From positions 1 through 64,000 of the forward strand of contig JAZOOQ010000056.1 of NCBI GenBank assembly GCA_045655105.1: a stretch of 64,000 nt of DNA, read 5' to 3'. This document shows positions 26,165 through 35,010 of the stretch, piece after piece. Source of the DNA: RGIG4140 sp045655105 (GTDB lineage: Bacteria > Pseudomonadota > Alphaproteobacteria > CAAHEQ01 > UBA3637). Both the position numbers and the translations under genes were made by a program. Under the pieces are notes generated by a model, which ran no database searches, had not been told where the DNA came from, and worked only from the letters and a program-made list of their open reading frames with translations. Each line of letters starts with the position of its first letter. The first letter of the stretch is position 1.

Positions 26165-28471
26165 TTAATGATGTTGATTTTCAAAAGAAATATAATATCC
26201 TTTGTTTTCATTTTTTTGTGTGGCGATTTTTTCTTTTTTCAAATCATCGCTCTTACTGTTTGGATTGTTCGAGTCAACATCTTTCAAAACACCTTTTGAA
26301 GAATCGGTTGTGAAAGAAAACAACTCTTCAGGAACAAAAGTTGTATCTGTTGTTCTTTCTGTATTTAAATAACCAGTTATTTTTTTTGGCTTCCATTTCC
26401 AATGCGAAAGTTTGAATCCCTCTTCAAAAGAGATATTCCCATCAACGATAACACCACTTAAATCGGGTAGTTCATCCCCATATTCTGTGTCGCAATTTAT
26501 TAAAATATTTTGTTTGACAACAAAATTTTCTGGCAAGTTAAAGAAGTTGTAAAGGCGGCCTTCTTGCTTAAATAATGGATACATAAATTGAAGTTTAGGA
26601 TTGTTGTTAGAAAGAACAAAACCTTCTTTTGGAATTTTAAAATCTTTGCTTGCGTAACACAAAGCCCTACCATACACCTTGGGTAATTCATCCAACATAC
26701 CCAAATGATTAAGAGAAAACGAAAGATCTCCACCAATATTTTGTGGGCACCCAATTAAACTTTTAAGGTTTTTAGCTCCCTCAATGCAAAAAGCACCTTT
26801 AACGACTGTATTTTTAGCCTCTAATCTTTTTAAATTTTTGCAATTTTTAGCTGAAAATGAACCAACTTTTTTTGCCAACCCTTTTAAAGTGACAAGTTTG
26901 GGGCAGTAATCAACGTTATACTTATCCCCAACACATTTTGGACCTCCCTCTAACGATTTAATGAGTGTGAAATAAGCACAAAAATCATAAGAAACAACTG
27001 AAGGTGAATTTTTCAAACTCTCAAGAGGATTGTTGTAACAATAGAAACGTGGTACGATATAGTTTGAAAAGTTTGGTAATGTTTTTAATTTTAAATCATT
27101 TAAACTAATACCTTTTTGAATAACAAGTGAAGTATTTCTTTTTTCAACATTGATGCCATATTGGTCCAACCAACTTTCCACATCCATGTGTTGTATTGCA
27201 CAACGCCATGTTGGAGAATAAAATTGATATGGTTGCCTATAAAAAGGTTCATTTTCATTTCTGTTACCAAAAACTTCTTCGGCTATTTTTGAAACAACAT
27301 CTTTAAATTCAAATGAAAAACGTCCATAAATATTGTCTTGATTATAAAAAACATGAGTTGAATCATTTTCCCCATAAAATGGTTTTAAAAGAATTCTTGA
27401 AATTGCTTTATAAGGTTTTTTTGAATTATATCCATAGGCAACAATTGCCCCTCTTCCAATATAAGAAGGCATAGAACCATACTCACCGCAACCATCATCT
27501 ACAGGCTCCATGCAAGACCACCAGTCAACATAACCAGACATATTAGCAATATCATAAGCTTTTTTTGAAAACATAATCAAATCAATAGGCGTTTCTTCTT
27601 TGCTTTCAAAATCTTTTCTATCCCTTTCTGCTTCAAACTGATATTTTTTTAAAATGCCAGATAATTCATTTATTTCATTTGTTAAGAGGGTTATTAAATC
27701 ATTCAAAGAATCCTCTTTGGATAATTGATGCATTTTATCTTTTAAAACATAAAAGACAAATGGATTAACCTTTATTTTCTTTTGGGGTATAACAGAATCA
27801 TCTTTTTGATATTGTACAATCCCATCTTTTTGATTGTTAACTTCAAGAACAACAGTGGATAAGCTTTCTGTCGCAAATTCGGCAAGTTGTTTTTTTGCGC
27901 GTTCAAATGCTTTGATTTGTTGCATTAAAAAACGACCTGCAGATATGGAATTGCTATTTAACCCTTTATCCAACCTTTCTAATACCATTTTATGGGTGTC
28001 AGGTAAAATCTCATTGTATTTTTGAATAAACTGGTTAAAATTAGAGGCTAATGTGCCTTGTTCATCTATTTTGAAAAACACTCTTTCAGTATCATTGAAA
28101 CACGCTGGATAATAAGGATTTACGTTATCTCTTAGATTTAATCCATAGTCAATTGCATCTTCTATTTCATCTTTATAAATATCCCACTCTTTTTTAATTT
28201 TTATTGCTTTTTTTTCAATATTCTCATTATTATTAAACGCATCAAAAATCTCTTTTATTCCAGAAAATGTTTTCATTTTATTTCTGTTAAAAAGATGCGA
28301 AGAAATCAATAAATCATAGATCACTTTTACAAGATTATTCTGATCTTTTTTAGAAACATCAGAACGTGATTGGCAAAAATTTTTCACATACAACTTGGCA
28401 TTTTCTTTCAACTCTTGATGAAAGGAAGAAAAAAGATCTGTTATTTCTTTTTCATTTAATACTTGGTACAT
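26165..28471 (-). CDS. Large LRR-like repeat protein, effector-like
   Basis: The 768-residue product has no signal peptide. The first 300 residues are helical and charged. A middle domain carries VDWWSCMEPVDDGCG, GRGAIVAYGY and RILLKPFYGEN, a pattern I associate with phage and accessory proteins (memory only). Residues about 460-620 form irregular leucine-rich-type units such as LESLKNSPSVVSYDF, LVTLKGLAKKVGSF, LKSLIGCPQNIGGDL and LDELPKVYG, like phage-type LRRs that alternate a 'SLxGxP' turn with a 'VGGDF' strand. It may bind proteins. GGAG precedes the start, with a consensus promoter divergent from ettA. Confidence 0.65.
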   Translation of the reverse strand: MYQVLNEKEITDLFSSFHQELKENAKLYVKNFCQSRSDVSKKDQNNLVKVIYDLLISSHLFNRNKMKTFSGIKEIFDAFNNNENIEKKAIKIKKEWDIYKDEIEDAIDYGLNLRDNVNPYYPACFNDTERVFFKIDEQGTLASNFNQFIQKYNEILPDTHKMVLERLDKGLNSNSISAGRFLMQQIKAFERAKKQLAEFATESLSTVVLEVNNQKDGIVQYQKDDSVIPQKKIKVNPFVFYVLKDKMHQLSKEDSLNDLITLLTNEINELSGILKKYQFEAERDRKDFESKEETPIDLIMFSKKAYDIANMSGYVDWWSCMEPVDDGCGEYGSMPSYIGRGAIVAYGYNSKKPYKAISRILLKPFYGENDSTHVFYNQDNIYGRFSFEFKDVVSKIAEEVFGNRNENEPFYRQPYQFYSPTWRCAIQHMDVESWLDQYGINVEKRNTSLVIQKGISLNDLKLKTLPNFSNYIVPRFYCYNNPLESLKNSPSVVSYDFCAYFTLIKSLEGGPKCVGDKYNVDYCPKLVTLKGLAKKVGSFSAKNCKNLKRLEAKNTVVKGAFCIEGAKNLKSLIGCPQNIGGDLSFSLNHLGMLDELPKVYGRALCYASKDFKIPKEGFVLSNNNPKLQFMYPLFKQEGRLYNFFNLPENFVVKQNILINCDTEYGDELPDLSGVIVDGNISFEEGFKLSHWKWKPKKITGYLNTERTTDTTFVPEELFSFTTDSSKGVLKDVDSNNPNSKSDDLKKEKIATQKNENKGYYISFENQHH

Positions 28472-28503
28472 AAAGAACTCCTAAAACACACTGAAATATA
28501 ACA

Positions 28504-28532
28504 ATAATATCACAAAAACAAGAATTTGTCAA
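28504..28532 (-). promoter_or_regulatory. Promoter of the LRR-like gene
   Basis: Minus strand: TTGACA, 17-bp spacer, TATTAT. Confidence 0.8.
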
Positions 28533-28579
28533 CATTTTTTCATTTTTAAAATTCCTGTATTAACGTGGACAAAATTATC

Positions 28580-28608
28580 TTGATTTTTTTTTGATTTTCT
28601 GGTATAAA
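28580..28608 (+). promoter_or_regulatory. ettA promoter
   Basis: TTGATT, 17-bp spacer, TATAAA; divergent from the LRR-gene promoter. Confidence 0.7.
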
Positions 28609-28643
28609 ATGCAAAATTTTATTTTGTTAAGAAAGGATAAAAA

Positions 28644-30323
28644 ATGGCAGCATATCAATATATTTATGTGATGAAAGATTTGTGTAAAACATTCCCTGGT
28701 GGAAAAGAAGTTTTAAAACACATCTGGCTTTCATTCTTCCCTGGGGCAAAAATTGGGGTTATCGGGCCAAATGGGGCAGGTAAGTCAACTTTGATTAAAA
28801 TTATGGCAGGGTTAGATCAAGATTTCACAGGGGAAGCTTTTGCAGCAGATGGTGTGAAAGTTGGATACTTACCTCAAGAACCTCAACTTGATCCATCCAA
28901 AGACGTGATGGGAAATATCATGGATGGTGTTAGCGAGATTAGAGATTTACTTGCACGATTTGAAGAAGTAAACATGAAATTTGCTGATCCAGATGCTGAT
29001 ATGGATGCTCTTTTAATGGAACAAGCCGAATTGCAAGAAAAAATTGATGCTTGCAACGGTTGGGAACTTGAACGCACAATTGAAATTGCAATGGATGCGC
29101 TTCGTTGTCCGCCAGCTGATGCTGATGTAACAAAACTTTCCGGTGGTGAAAAGCGCCGTGTGGCTCTTTGCCGTTTGTTGCTTTCAAAACCAGATATGTT
29201 GTTGCTTGACGAACCAACAAACCATTTGGATGCTGAATCAGTTGCATGGCTTCAAGTTTTCTTAAAGAATTATACTGGCACTGTTGTGATGGTGACGCAC
29301 GATCGTTATTTCCTTGACAATGTTACAGGTTGGATTTTGGAAATGGATCGCGGTGAAGGCATTCCTTTTGAAGGAAATTATACAAGCTGGTTAGAGCAAA
29401 AACAAAAACGCATGGAACAAGAGCAAAATGCTGATAATAACCGTCAAAAAACATTAAAAGAAGAGCTTGAATGGGTTCGCCAATCACCAAAAGCCCGTCA
29501 AGCAAAATCAAAAGCGCGTATCACAGCTTATGAAGAGTTGCTCAAAAAATCTCAAGAACGTGAAAAAGCACCTGAAGTTGCCCAAATCATCATTCCAGCT
29601 GGTCCAAGATTGGGTCAAGTTGTTTTGGAAGCTGAAAATTTAACAAAAGCTTATGGGGATAAACTTTTGTTTGAAAATCTTTCATTTAAACTTCCTGCTG
29701 GTGGTATTGTTGGCATCATTGGGCCAAATGGTGCTGGTAAAACAACATTGATGAAAATTATCACAGGGCAAGAACAACCAGATACTGGTTCATTCAGAGT
29801 TGGGGAAACGGTTTCTTTGGGTTATGTTGATCAATCAAGAGATGCGCTTGATGATAACAAAACGGTTTGGCAAGAAATTTCCGAAGGTAAAGATATTTTA
29901 ACACTTGGAAAACGCGAGGTGAACTCTCGTGGTTATGTTTCCCAATTCAACTTTAAAGGCCCAGATCAACAAAAGAAAGTCGGTCAACTTTCTGGTGGTG
30001 AACGTAACCGCGTTCATATGGCAAAAATGCTTAAAATGGGTGCAAACGTTTTGTTGCTTGACGAACCAACAAATGATTTAGATGTGGATACATTGCGTGC
30101 TCTTGAAGAAGCCTTGATGAACTTCCCTGGTTGCGCCGTGATTACATCTCACGATCGCTGGTTTTTAGATCGTTTAGCAACGCATATTTTGGCTTTTGAA
30201 GGCGATAGCCAAGTTGTTTATTTTGAAGGCAATTATGAAGAATATGAAGCAGATCGCAAACGCCGTTTAGGATCGGATGCTGATCAACCACACCGCATTA
30301 AATATAAACCAATTTCAAGATAG
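28644..30323 (+). CDS. ettA: Energy-dependent translational throttle protein EttA (ABC-F)
   Basis: The 559-residue product has two ABC cassettes: GPNGAGKST with LSGGEKRRVALCR and LLLDEPTNHLD, then GPNGAGKTT with LSGGERNRVHMAK and LLLDEPTNDLD. They are joined by the charged linker (EQKQKRMEQEQN to KARQAKSKAR) that enters the ribosome. EttA gates the ribosome according to the ATP/ADP ratio. It lacks membrane segments. Length equals the family (about 555). AAAGGA precedes the start, and it is a single-gene unit with promoter and terminator. Confidence 0.97.
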   Translation: MAAYQYIYVMKDLCKTFPGGKEVLKHIWLSFFPGAKIGVIGPNGAGKSTLIKIMAGLDQDFTGEAFAADGVKVGYLPQEPQLDPSKDVMGNIMDGVSEIRDLLARFEEVNMKFADPDADMDALLMEQAELQEKIDACNGWELERTIEIAMDALRCPPADADVTKLSGGEKRRVALCRLLLSKPDMLLLDEPTNHLDAESVAWLQVFLKNYTGTVVMVTHDRYFLDNVTGWILEMDRGEGIPFEGNYTSWLEQKQKRMEQEQNADNNRQKTLKEELEWVRQSPKARQAKSKARITAYEELLKKSQEREKAPEVAQIIIPAGPRLGQVVLEAENLTKAYGDKLLFENLSFKLPAGGIVGIIGPNGAGKTTLMKIITGQEQPDTGSFRVGETVSLGYVDQSRDALDDNKTVWQEISEGKDILTLGKREVNSRGYVSQFNFKGPDQQKKVGQLSGGERNRVHMAKMLKMGANVLLLDEPTNDLDVDTLRALEEALMNFPGCAVITSHDRWFLDRLATHILAFEGDSQVVYFEGNYEEYEADRKRRLGSDADQPHRIKYKPISR

Positions 30324-30339
30324 GTTTAAAAAGATAAAA

Positions 30340-30367
30340 AAGGCGCTTAGAAATAAGCGCTTTTTTT
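30340..30367 (+). terminator. ettA terminator
   Basis: GGCGCTTA / TAAGCGCT stem followed by seven Ts. Confidence 0.9.
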
Positions 30368-30404
30368 ATAACCGATAATTTTTTTAAGATTATAATTAAA
30401 AAAA

Positions 30405-30441
30405 GAAAACTGCTGGAAAATTCCAACAGTTTCTTTTTTTT
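30405..30441. terminator. Terminator after the 895-aa ankyrin gene (bidirectional)
   Basis: AAACTGcTGGAA / TTCCAaCAGTTT hairpin with T runs on both strands. A near copy lies after the paralogous ankyrin gene at 33311-33351. Confidence 0.8.
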
Positions 30442-30458
30442 AGTGGAACTAAAAAAGA

Positions 30459-33146
30459 TTAGCGTCCATTGTTTGCATTGGGATCGATACCAAGTTGGCC
30501 AGCGTTTCTATTTGCAGGATTTGTGATGTCTTGCCCGCTAGCGCCAATTGTTGCAGCAAGCCCTGGATTATCAGGTGGCGTTACTGTTGTTGGAGTTGCA
30601 GAACTATCTCTAGGGATTTCACGTGTTTCTGTTTTAGCCGTGTAATCATTAGCTTGAGATAAAGTTGTTCGTCCTCTTCTTGTTGTTGTCCCAGAATATT
30701 GAATGGAATAGTCAACTCCAGCTTGAACGGCTTTAATATCCTCTGGGGATAAATTTGTTTTAGGCTGGCCATTTACATCGAATAAGGCATCTAAAGCTTT
30801 TCGTGCAGGGCTATTTCTTCCTTCCATTTGGTTAACCAAAATTAAACGTTGCAAATAAATTTCAGCATTGGATTGACCATTTGCATCCGTTTTTAATGCA
30901 CCTGAAGCTTCCAAATTCCTTAATGTTGTTAAAGCTGTTTGTTGATTGGCTTTTGAAATCCTGACTCTTTTTCTATGCACATTAACAGTTCTGTTTGCTT
31001 GACCAACACTTCTTTGAGCATTTGTGTGAGCTTGGTCAGTAAAGTCAATAATGCCAACTTCTTGCGTTTTTGGTCTTCTTTCTTCTTCAAGAGCTTTTTC
31101 AGCTGCTTCTTTTGCGGCTCTTTCATCTGCAAGAGCTTGTTGATTAGCGTCATCTCTGGCTTTTCCATCGATTATATAGCGAAGTGCTGTATTATTTCCA
31201 GTAAGATCACGAGCTGTTTTTCCCTCATTATTTTGCATATTATAATCAGCACCAGCATTCAGCAAAGCAAGAGCTGAATCTGTTTTGCCATTAGAAGCTG
31301 CTGTCATAAGAGGTGTATTGCCATTTTTATCTTGATGATCAATTTTAGCACCAGCGTTCAATAAAGCTGTTGTCGTTTCTTGAGAGCCCTGTTTTGCAGC
31401 ATGATGAAGTGCCGTGCAACCGTATACATCCTCTTGATTAACATTGATGCCTCTTGCGCCAAGTAACGCTTGAACGGTTTCTGTGTGACCATTTTGAGCA
31501 GCTAACATAAGGGCCGTATTATTATGCCCATTTTCACTTTGGTTTGCATAGTTAACATCAGCGCCAGCTTCAAGCAGTTTTTGAACAACCTTTGTATGCC
31601 CATTTTGAGCTGCGACAAGCAACGCTGTTTCTTGATTTGGATTTTGAGTGTTTGGATCAATTCTTGTTGCAAGAATTCGTTCAACTTCATCTACTTTTCC
31701 TTCTCTTGCCGCCCTGATAAGATCTTGACTTTCGCCGATTTCAGATGCAGATAAAGCGCCTCTATTTTCCATAATTCTGGCAAGATCAGGGTATTTTTTA
31801 TCTCCAACCATTGTGTCATCATAAGGAGTGAACCCTGAACCGTTTATATGATTCATGTTGATGCCTGGTTGGTCTAATAAATATAAAGTTGCATCTGTGT
31901 GTCCATTATAGGCAGCATAATGAAGAGCAGTGTTATTTACAGTTTTTTCATTGCCAGTGGTTTTATTAATATCTGCCCCACCTTCAACAAGGGCTCTCAT
32001 GCTATCTGTGTGACCATTACGAGCAGCATACATTAATGGTGTTAACCCTGTTGTGTTTTGATAGTTTACATCAGCCCCACGAGCAGTAAGCTTTTGAACC
32101 AAAGATGTTCGCCCATTTTGTGCAGCAAATTGAATCGGTGAAGAATGCAGCTTGTTGGTTTCTGTATCCATATAAATATTAACATTCATATTTGGATTTT
32201 CATCGAGAATACCTTCTGCTCTATCCCATTGACCTTCATGAATAGCTTGCATAAAAGCAAGTTCAGCGTCTGTAGCTGCAGGTCTTGTTCTTGTTGAATT
32301 TGTTGGTTGAGCTGGTGAATTTGTTGGTTGTTGAGGTTGAGTTGTTCTTCCAGGTGTTGGTCGTTGAGGGCGAGCTGCAGTTGCTCTTGCTTGAGTGATC
32401 ATATCTCTAACTTCAGGTTTGTTTTGAGGAACTAAGTCAAGAATATCAACTTTTTGACCATCAACTTCGGTTTGGATATTAGGGTTTACGCCTTCTCGAA
32501 TATATCTTGCAACAGCTTGTGCATCACCAGCTTTTGCGGCTTCAACAAATGCTTCTCGTCTGGCAAGATCATGAGATGATAAAGCCCCAAAACGATCCAT
32601 TTGTTCGGCAAGGCGACCATGTGTGCGGCCATTTGCTCTTGTATCATCATGAGGTGTATTTCCTGCACTATTAACATGGTTCATATTAATATTTGGTAAG
32701 CCAAGCAAATATAACGCAGCATTTTCATGTCCATTCACTGCAGCATAATGAAGAGCTGTATTATCATATGTGCTAGCAACTCCTGTAGTCATATTATAAT
32801 CGGCGCCAGCTTCAACAATGGCTTTCATCACATCTAAATGACCACCGCGAGTGGCATACATTAATGGTGTTTGACCTGTTTCGTTTTGATAGTTTACATC
32901 AGCCCCACGAGCAATAAGAGCTTGAACCAATGCTGTTTGCCCATTTTGTGCAGCAAATTGAAGTGGCGAAGATTCAAGTTCATTGCTTCCTGGGATATTC
33001 ATAAACATGTTAACATTCATGTTGGGATTTTCGTTAAGCAATCCAAGAGCAAGCTCCCAGTCACTTTTATAGATAGCATCCATAAATGCTTTTTGGGCTG
33101 GTGTTACTGCTCTGGTAGTTGAAGGTCTATTTGTTGGTGTGGCCAT
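30459..33146 (-). CDS. Large ankyrin-repeat protein
   Basis: The 895-residue product starts MATPTNRPSTTRAV and has no signal peptide. It holds two copies of a module of about 170 residues (from AFMDAI, through SSPLQFAAQNGQ, GADVNYQN, TPLMYA and NTALHYAA, to GNTPHDD), at about residues 24-170 and 290-440. At least five more ankyrin units follow (about 475-680), joined by a Pro/Thr/Gln-rich linker near 265-290. The C-terminal 200 residues form a distinct domain shared with the neighbour (VGIIDFTDQAHTNAQRSV, NAEIYLQRLI, NSPARKALDALF). Ankyrin proteins of this size are often host-interaction factors; that is inference. GGAG precedes the start. Confidence 0.9.
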   Translation of the reverse strand: MATPTNRPSTTRAVTPAQKAFMDAIYKSDWELALGLLNENPNMNVNMFMNIPGSNELESSPLQFAAQNGQTALVQALIARGADVNYQNETGQTPLMYATRGGHLDVMKAIVEAGADYNMTTGVASTYDNTALHYAAVNGHENAALYLLGLPNINMNHVNSAGNTPHDDTRANGRTHGRLAEQMDRFGALSSHDLARREAFVEAAKAGDAQAVARYIREGVNPNIQTEVDGQKVDILDLVPQNKPEVRDMITQARATAARPQRPTPGRTTQPQQPTNSPAQPTNSTRTRPAATDAELAFMQAIHEGQWDRAEGILDENPNMNVNIYMDTETNKLHSSPIQFAAQNGRTSLVQKLTARGADVNYQNTTGLTPLMYAARNGHTDSMRALVEGGADINKTTGNEKTVNNTALHYAAYNGHTDATLYLLDQPGINMNHINGSGFTPYDDTMVGDKKYPDLARIMENRGALSASEIGESQDLIRAAREGKVDEVERILATRIDPNTQNPNQETALLVAAQNGHTKVVQKLLEAGADVNYANQSENGHNNTALMLAAQNGHTETVQALLGARGINVNQEDVYGCTALHHAAKQGSQETTTALLNAGAKIDHQDKNGNTPLMTAASNGKTDSALALLNAGADYNMQNNEGKTARDLTGNNTALRYIIDGKARDDANQQALADERAAKEAAEKALEEERRPKTQEVGIIDFTDQAHTNAQRSVGQANRTVNVHRKRVRISKANQQTALTTLRNLEASGALKTDANGQSNAEIYLQRLILVNQMEGRNSPARKALDALFDVNGQPKTNLSPEDIKAVQAGVDYSIQYSGTTTRRGRTTLSQANDYTAKTETREIPRDSSATPTTVTPPDNPGLAATIGASGQDITNPANRNAGQLGIDPNANNGR

Positions 33147-33273
33147 TTTTTTGTCTCCCTAAAAAAATTAAATTAACACATAACCTATAAAACACTTTGG
33201 CATAAAAAAAACAGTAAAGTCAATCATTTTTTTTATAACTTATTTGATTTAAATAAAAAATATCTTAATTTAT
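33147..33273 (-). repeat. Duplicated upstream block, copy 1
   Basis: The 127 bases ahead of the 895-aa ankyrin gene are nearly identical to 34882-35008. The block includes the GGGAG ribosome site and a TTGACT box, so the two paralogs share the same promoter region. Confidence 0.9.
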
Positions 33274-33310
33274 TCTTATTATTCATATTTCATATATATT
33301 TGGGGTTGAT

Positions 33311-33351
33311 AAAAAACTGCTGGAAAATTCCAGCAGCTTTCTTTTTTTTTA
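33311..33351. terminator. Terminator after the 502-aa ankyrin gene
   Basis: CTGCTGGAA / TTCCAGCAG hairpin with a T run on the plus strand and weaker Ts on the minus strand, duplicated from (or to) 30405-30441. Confidence 0.75.
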
Positions 33352-33372
33352 GTGGAATGAAAAAGATTATCA

Positions 33373-34881
33373 CTATCTTCCTGCCCTCAAAGACAGATCG
33401 GAATGCATATTCCGTTGACCATTAGTGTCTATATTTGTGATGTCTTGCGCATTGCCACTAAGTGTTGAAGCAAGATTAGGGCCTTGTTGGCTCTGATTTG
33501 ATAAATTTGGTGTTGAGTTAAGTTGATTATCAGATGAGGTGGGAACTTCGCGTGTTTCTGTTGTGGCCATGTAATCATTGCCATGTCCCATAACGGTTCT
33601 TGTTCCCATTGTTGTTGAATGTTGAATAGAATATTCAATCCCAGCTTGAATGGCTTGAATATCCTCTGGGGATAAATTCTTGTTTACAGAGCCATCTCTA
33701 TTGAATAAAGCATCTAAAGCTTTTCGTGCGGGGCTGTTTCTCCCTTCTAGTTGGTTCACGAAGATTAACCGTTGCAAATAAATTTCAGCATTGGATTGAC
33801 CATTTTCATCTGGTTTTAAAGCACCGGAAGATTCTAAACTTCTTAAGGAAGTTAGAGCTTCTTGTTGAGTGTCTTTTGAAATATGAACAGACCTTCTTCC
33901 TTGTATACTCACAGTTCTTTGATGGTCAACCGCTCTTTCTGCATTCGTATGTGCTTGTTCAGTAAAGTCAAGAATATCAACTTGTTGAGTTCTTATTCTT
34001 CTGATTTCTTCGGTATTTGGGTTGGTGGTGTTCTCTTCATCCAGTGTTAATGCGGTTCTTGCTAAATCTGAAGCTGTTTTCCCATCTTTATTTTGAATAT
34101 TTGGATTGGCTCCTGCTTCAAGAAGGGCTTTTGTTATATCGGGATTATTACTTATGGCGGCATAGTGAAGGGCTGTGAATCCAAATCCATCAGCACCATT
34201 CAGATCTAAATGAGCATCTTGAAGATTTTTAATTTGAGTTTGAACTTGTTGTATATCTCCTTTTCTTACGGCATTAATGAGTTGGTATTGCATCGCTACT
34301 TCTTCTCGGCTTAAAAAACCCATTCTTGTCATTTGTGCCGCAAGCATTCTGTTACCGTGATAAGTATACTGTGTCATATGGGTGAGTGCATCATCATAAG
34401 GGGTATTTCCTGCAAGATTAACATGATTTTTGTTTGCATTTGGAAGACTTGCTAAATATCTAACAGCATCTGAGTGTCCATGCACTGCAGCATAATGAAG
34501 AGCCGTATTATCAAATGTTCTAGTGTTGCTAGTAGGCATGTTATAATCAGCACCCGCTTCAACAATAGCTTTCATTGCATCTAAATGACCACCGCGAGTG
34601 GCATACATTAATGGTGTTTGGCCTGTTTTGTTTTGATAGTTTACATCAGCTCCACGAGCAATAAGAGCTTGAACCAATGCTGTTTGCCCATTTTGTGCAG
34701 CAAATTGAAGTGGCGAAGATTGAAGTTCATTGACTCCTTGGATATTCATAAATATATTAACATCCATGTTGGGGCTTTCCCGCAGGATGTATTCAGCTTC
34801 CATCCAGTCTCTTCTATGAATGGCATCCATAAAATTTTTTTCTGTAGGTGTTAAAGCCCGTCTAGTTGTTGGTGTGGCCAT
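33373..34881 (-). CDS. Ankyrin-repeat protein, paralog of the 895-aa protein
   Basis: The start is ATG 34881 (MATPTTRRALTPTEKN), as in the paralog and with the same GGGAG site; 16 more upstream codons are untranslated leader. The 502-residue product has one copy of the 170-residue ankyrin module (NFMDAIHRRDWMEAEYIL through NTPYDDAL), two further ankyrin units (GFTALHYAAISNNPDITKALL onward) and the shared C-terminal domain (VDILDFTEQAHTNAERAV, NAEIYLQRLIF, SPARKALDALF, DITNIDTNG). It has no signal peptide or membrane segment. It and the 895-aa gene arose by duplication, including flanks. Function is unknown. Confidence 0.9.
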   Translation of the reverse strand: MATPTTRRALTPTEKNFMDAIHRRDWMEAEYILRESPNMDVNIFMNIQGVNELQSSPLQFAAQNGQTALVQALIARGADVNYQNKTGQTPLMYATRGGHLDAMKAIVEAGADYNMPTSNTRTFDNTALHYAAVHGHSDAVRYLASLPNANKNHVNLAGNTPYDDALTHMTQYTYHGNRMLAAQMTRMGFLSREEVAMQYQLINAVRKGDIQQVQTQIKNLQDAHLDLNGADGFGFTALHYAAISNNPDITKALLEAGANPNIQNKDGKTASDLARTALTLDEENTTNPNTEEIRRIRTQQVDILDFTEQAHTNAERAVDHQRTVSIQGRRSVHISKDTQQEALTSLRSLESSGALKPDENGQSNAEIYLQRLIFVNQLEGRNSPARKALDALFNRDGSVNKNLSPEDIQAIQAGIEYSIQHSTTMGTRTVMGHGNDYMATTETREVPTSSDNQLNSTPNLSNQSQQGPNLASTLSGNAQDITNIDTNGQRNMHSDLSLRAGR

Positions 34882-35008
34882 TTTTTGTCTCCCTAAAAAA
34901 ATTAAATTAACACATAACCTATAAAACACTTTGGTACAAAAAAAACAGTAAAGTCAATTATTTTTTTTATAACTTATTTGATTTAAATAAAAAAATATTT
35001 TAATTTAT
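34882..35008 (-). repeat. Duplicated upstream block, copy 2
   Basis: Near-identical to 33147-33273. It ends 2 bases before the neuC stop codon, suggesting the edge of the duplicated segment. Confidence 0.9.
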
Positions 35009-35010
35009 AG

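Noticed and set aside
30459..34881. CRISPR-like repeats
   Set aside because: The repeats are ankyrin codons in frame with no regular spacers; no cas genes are present.
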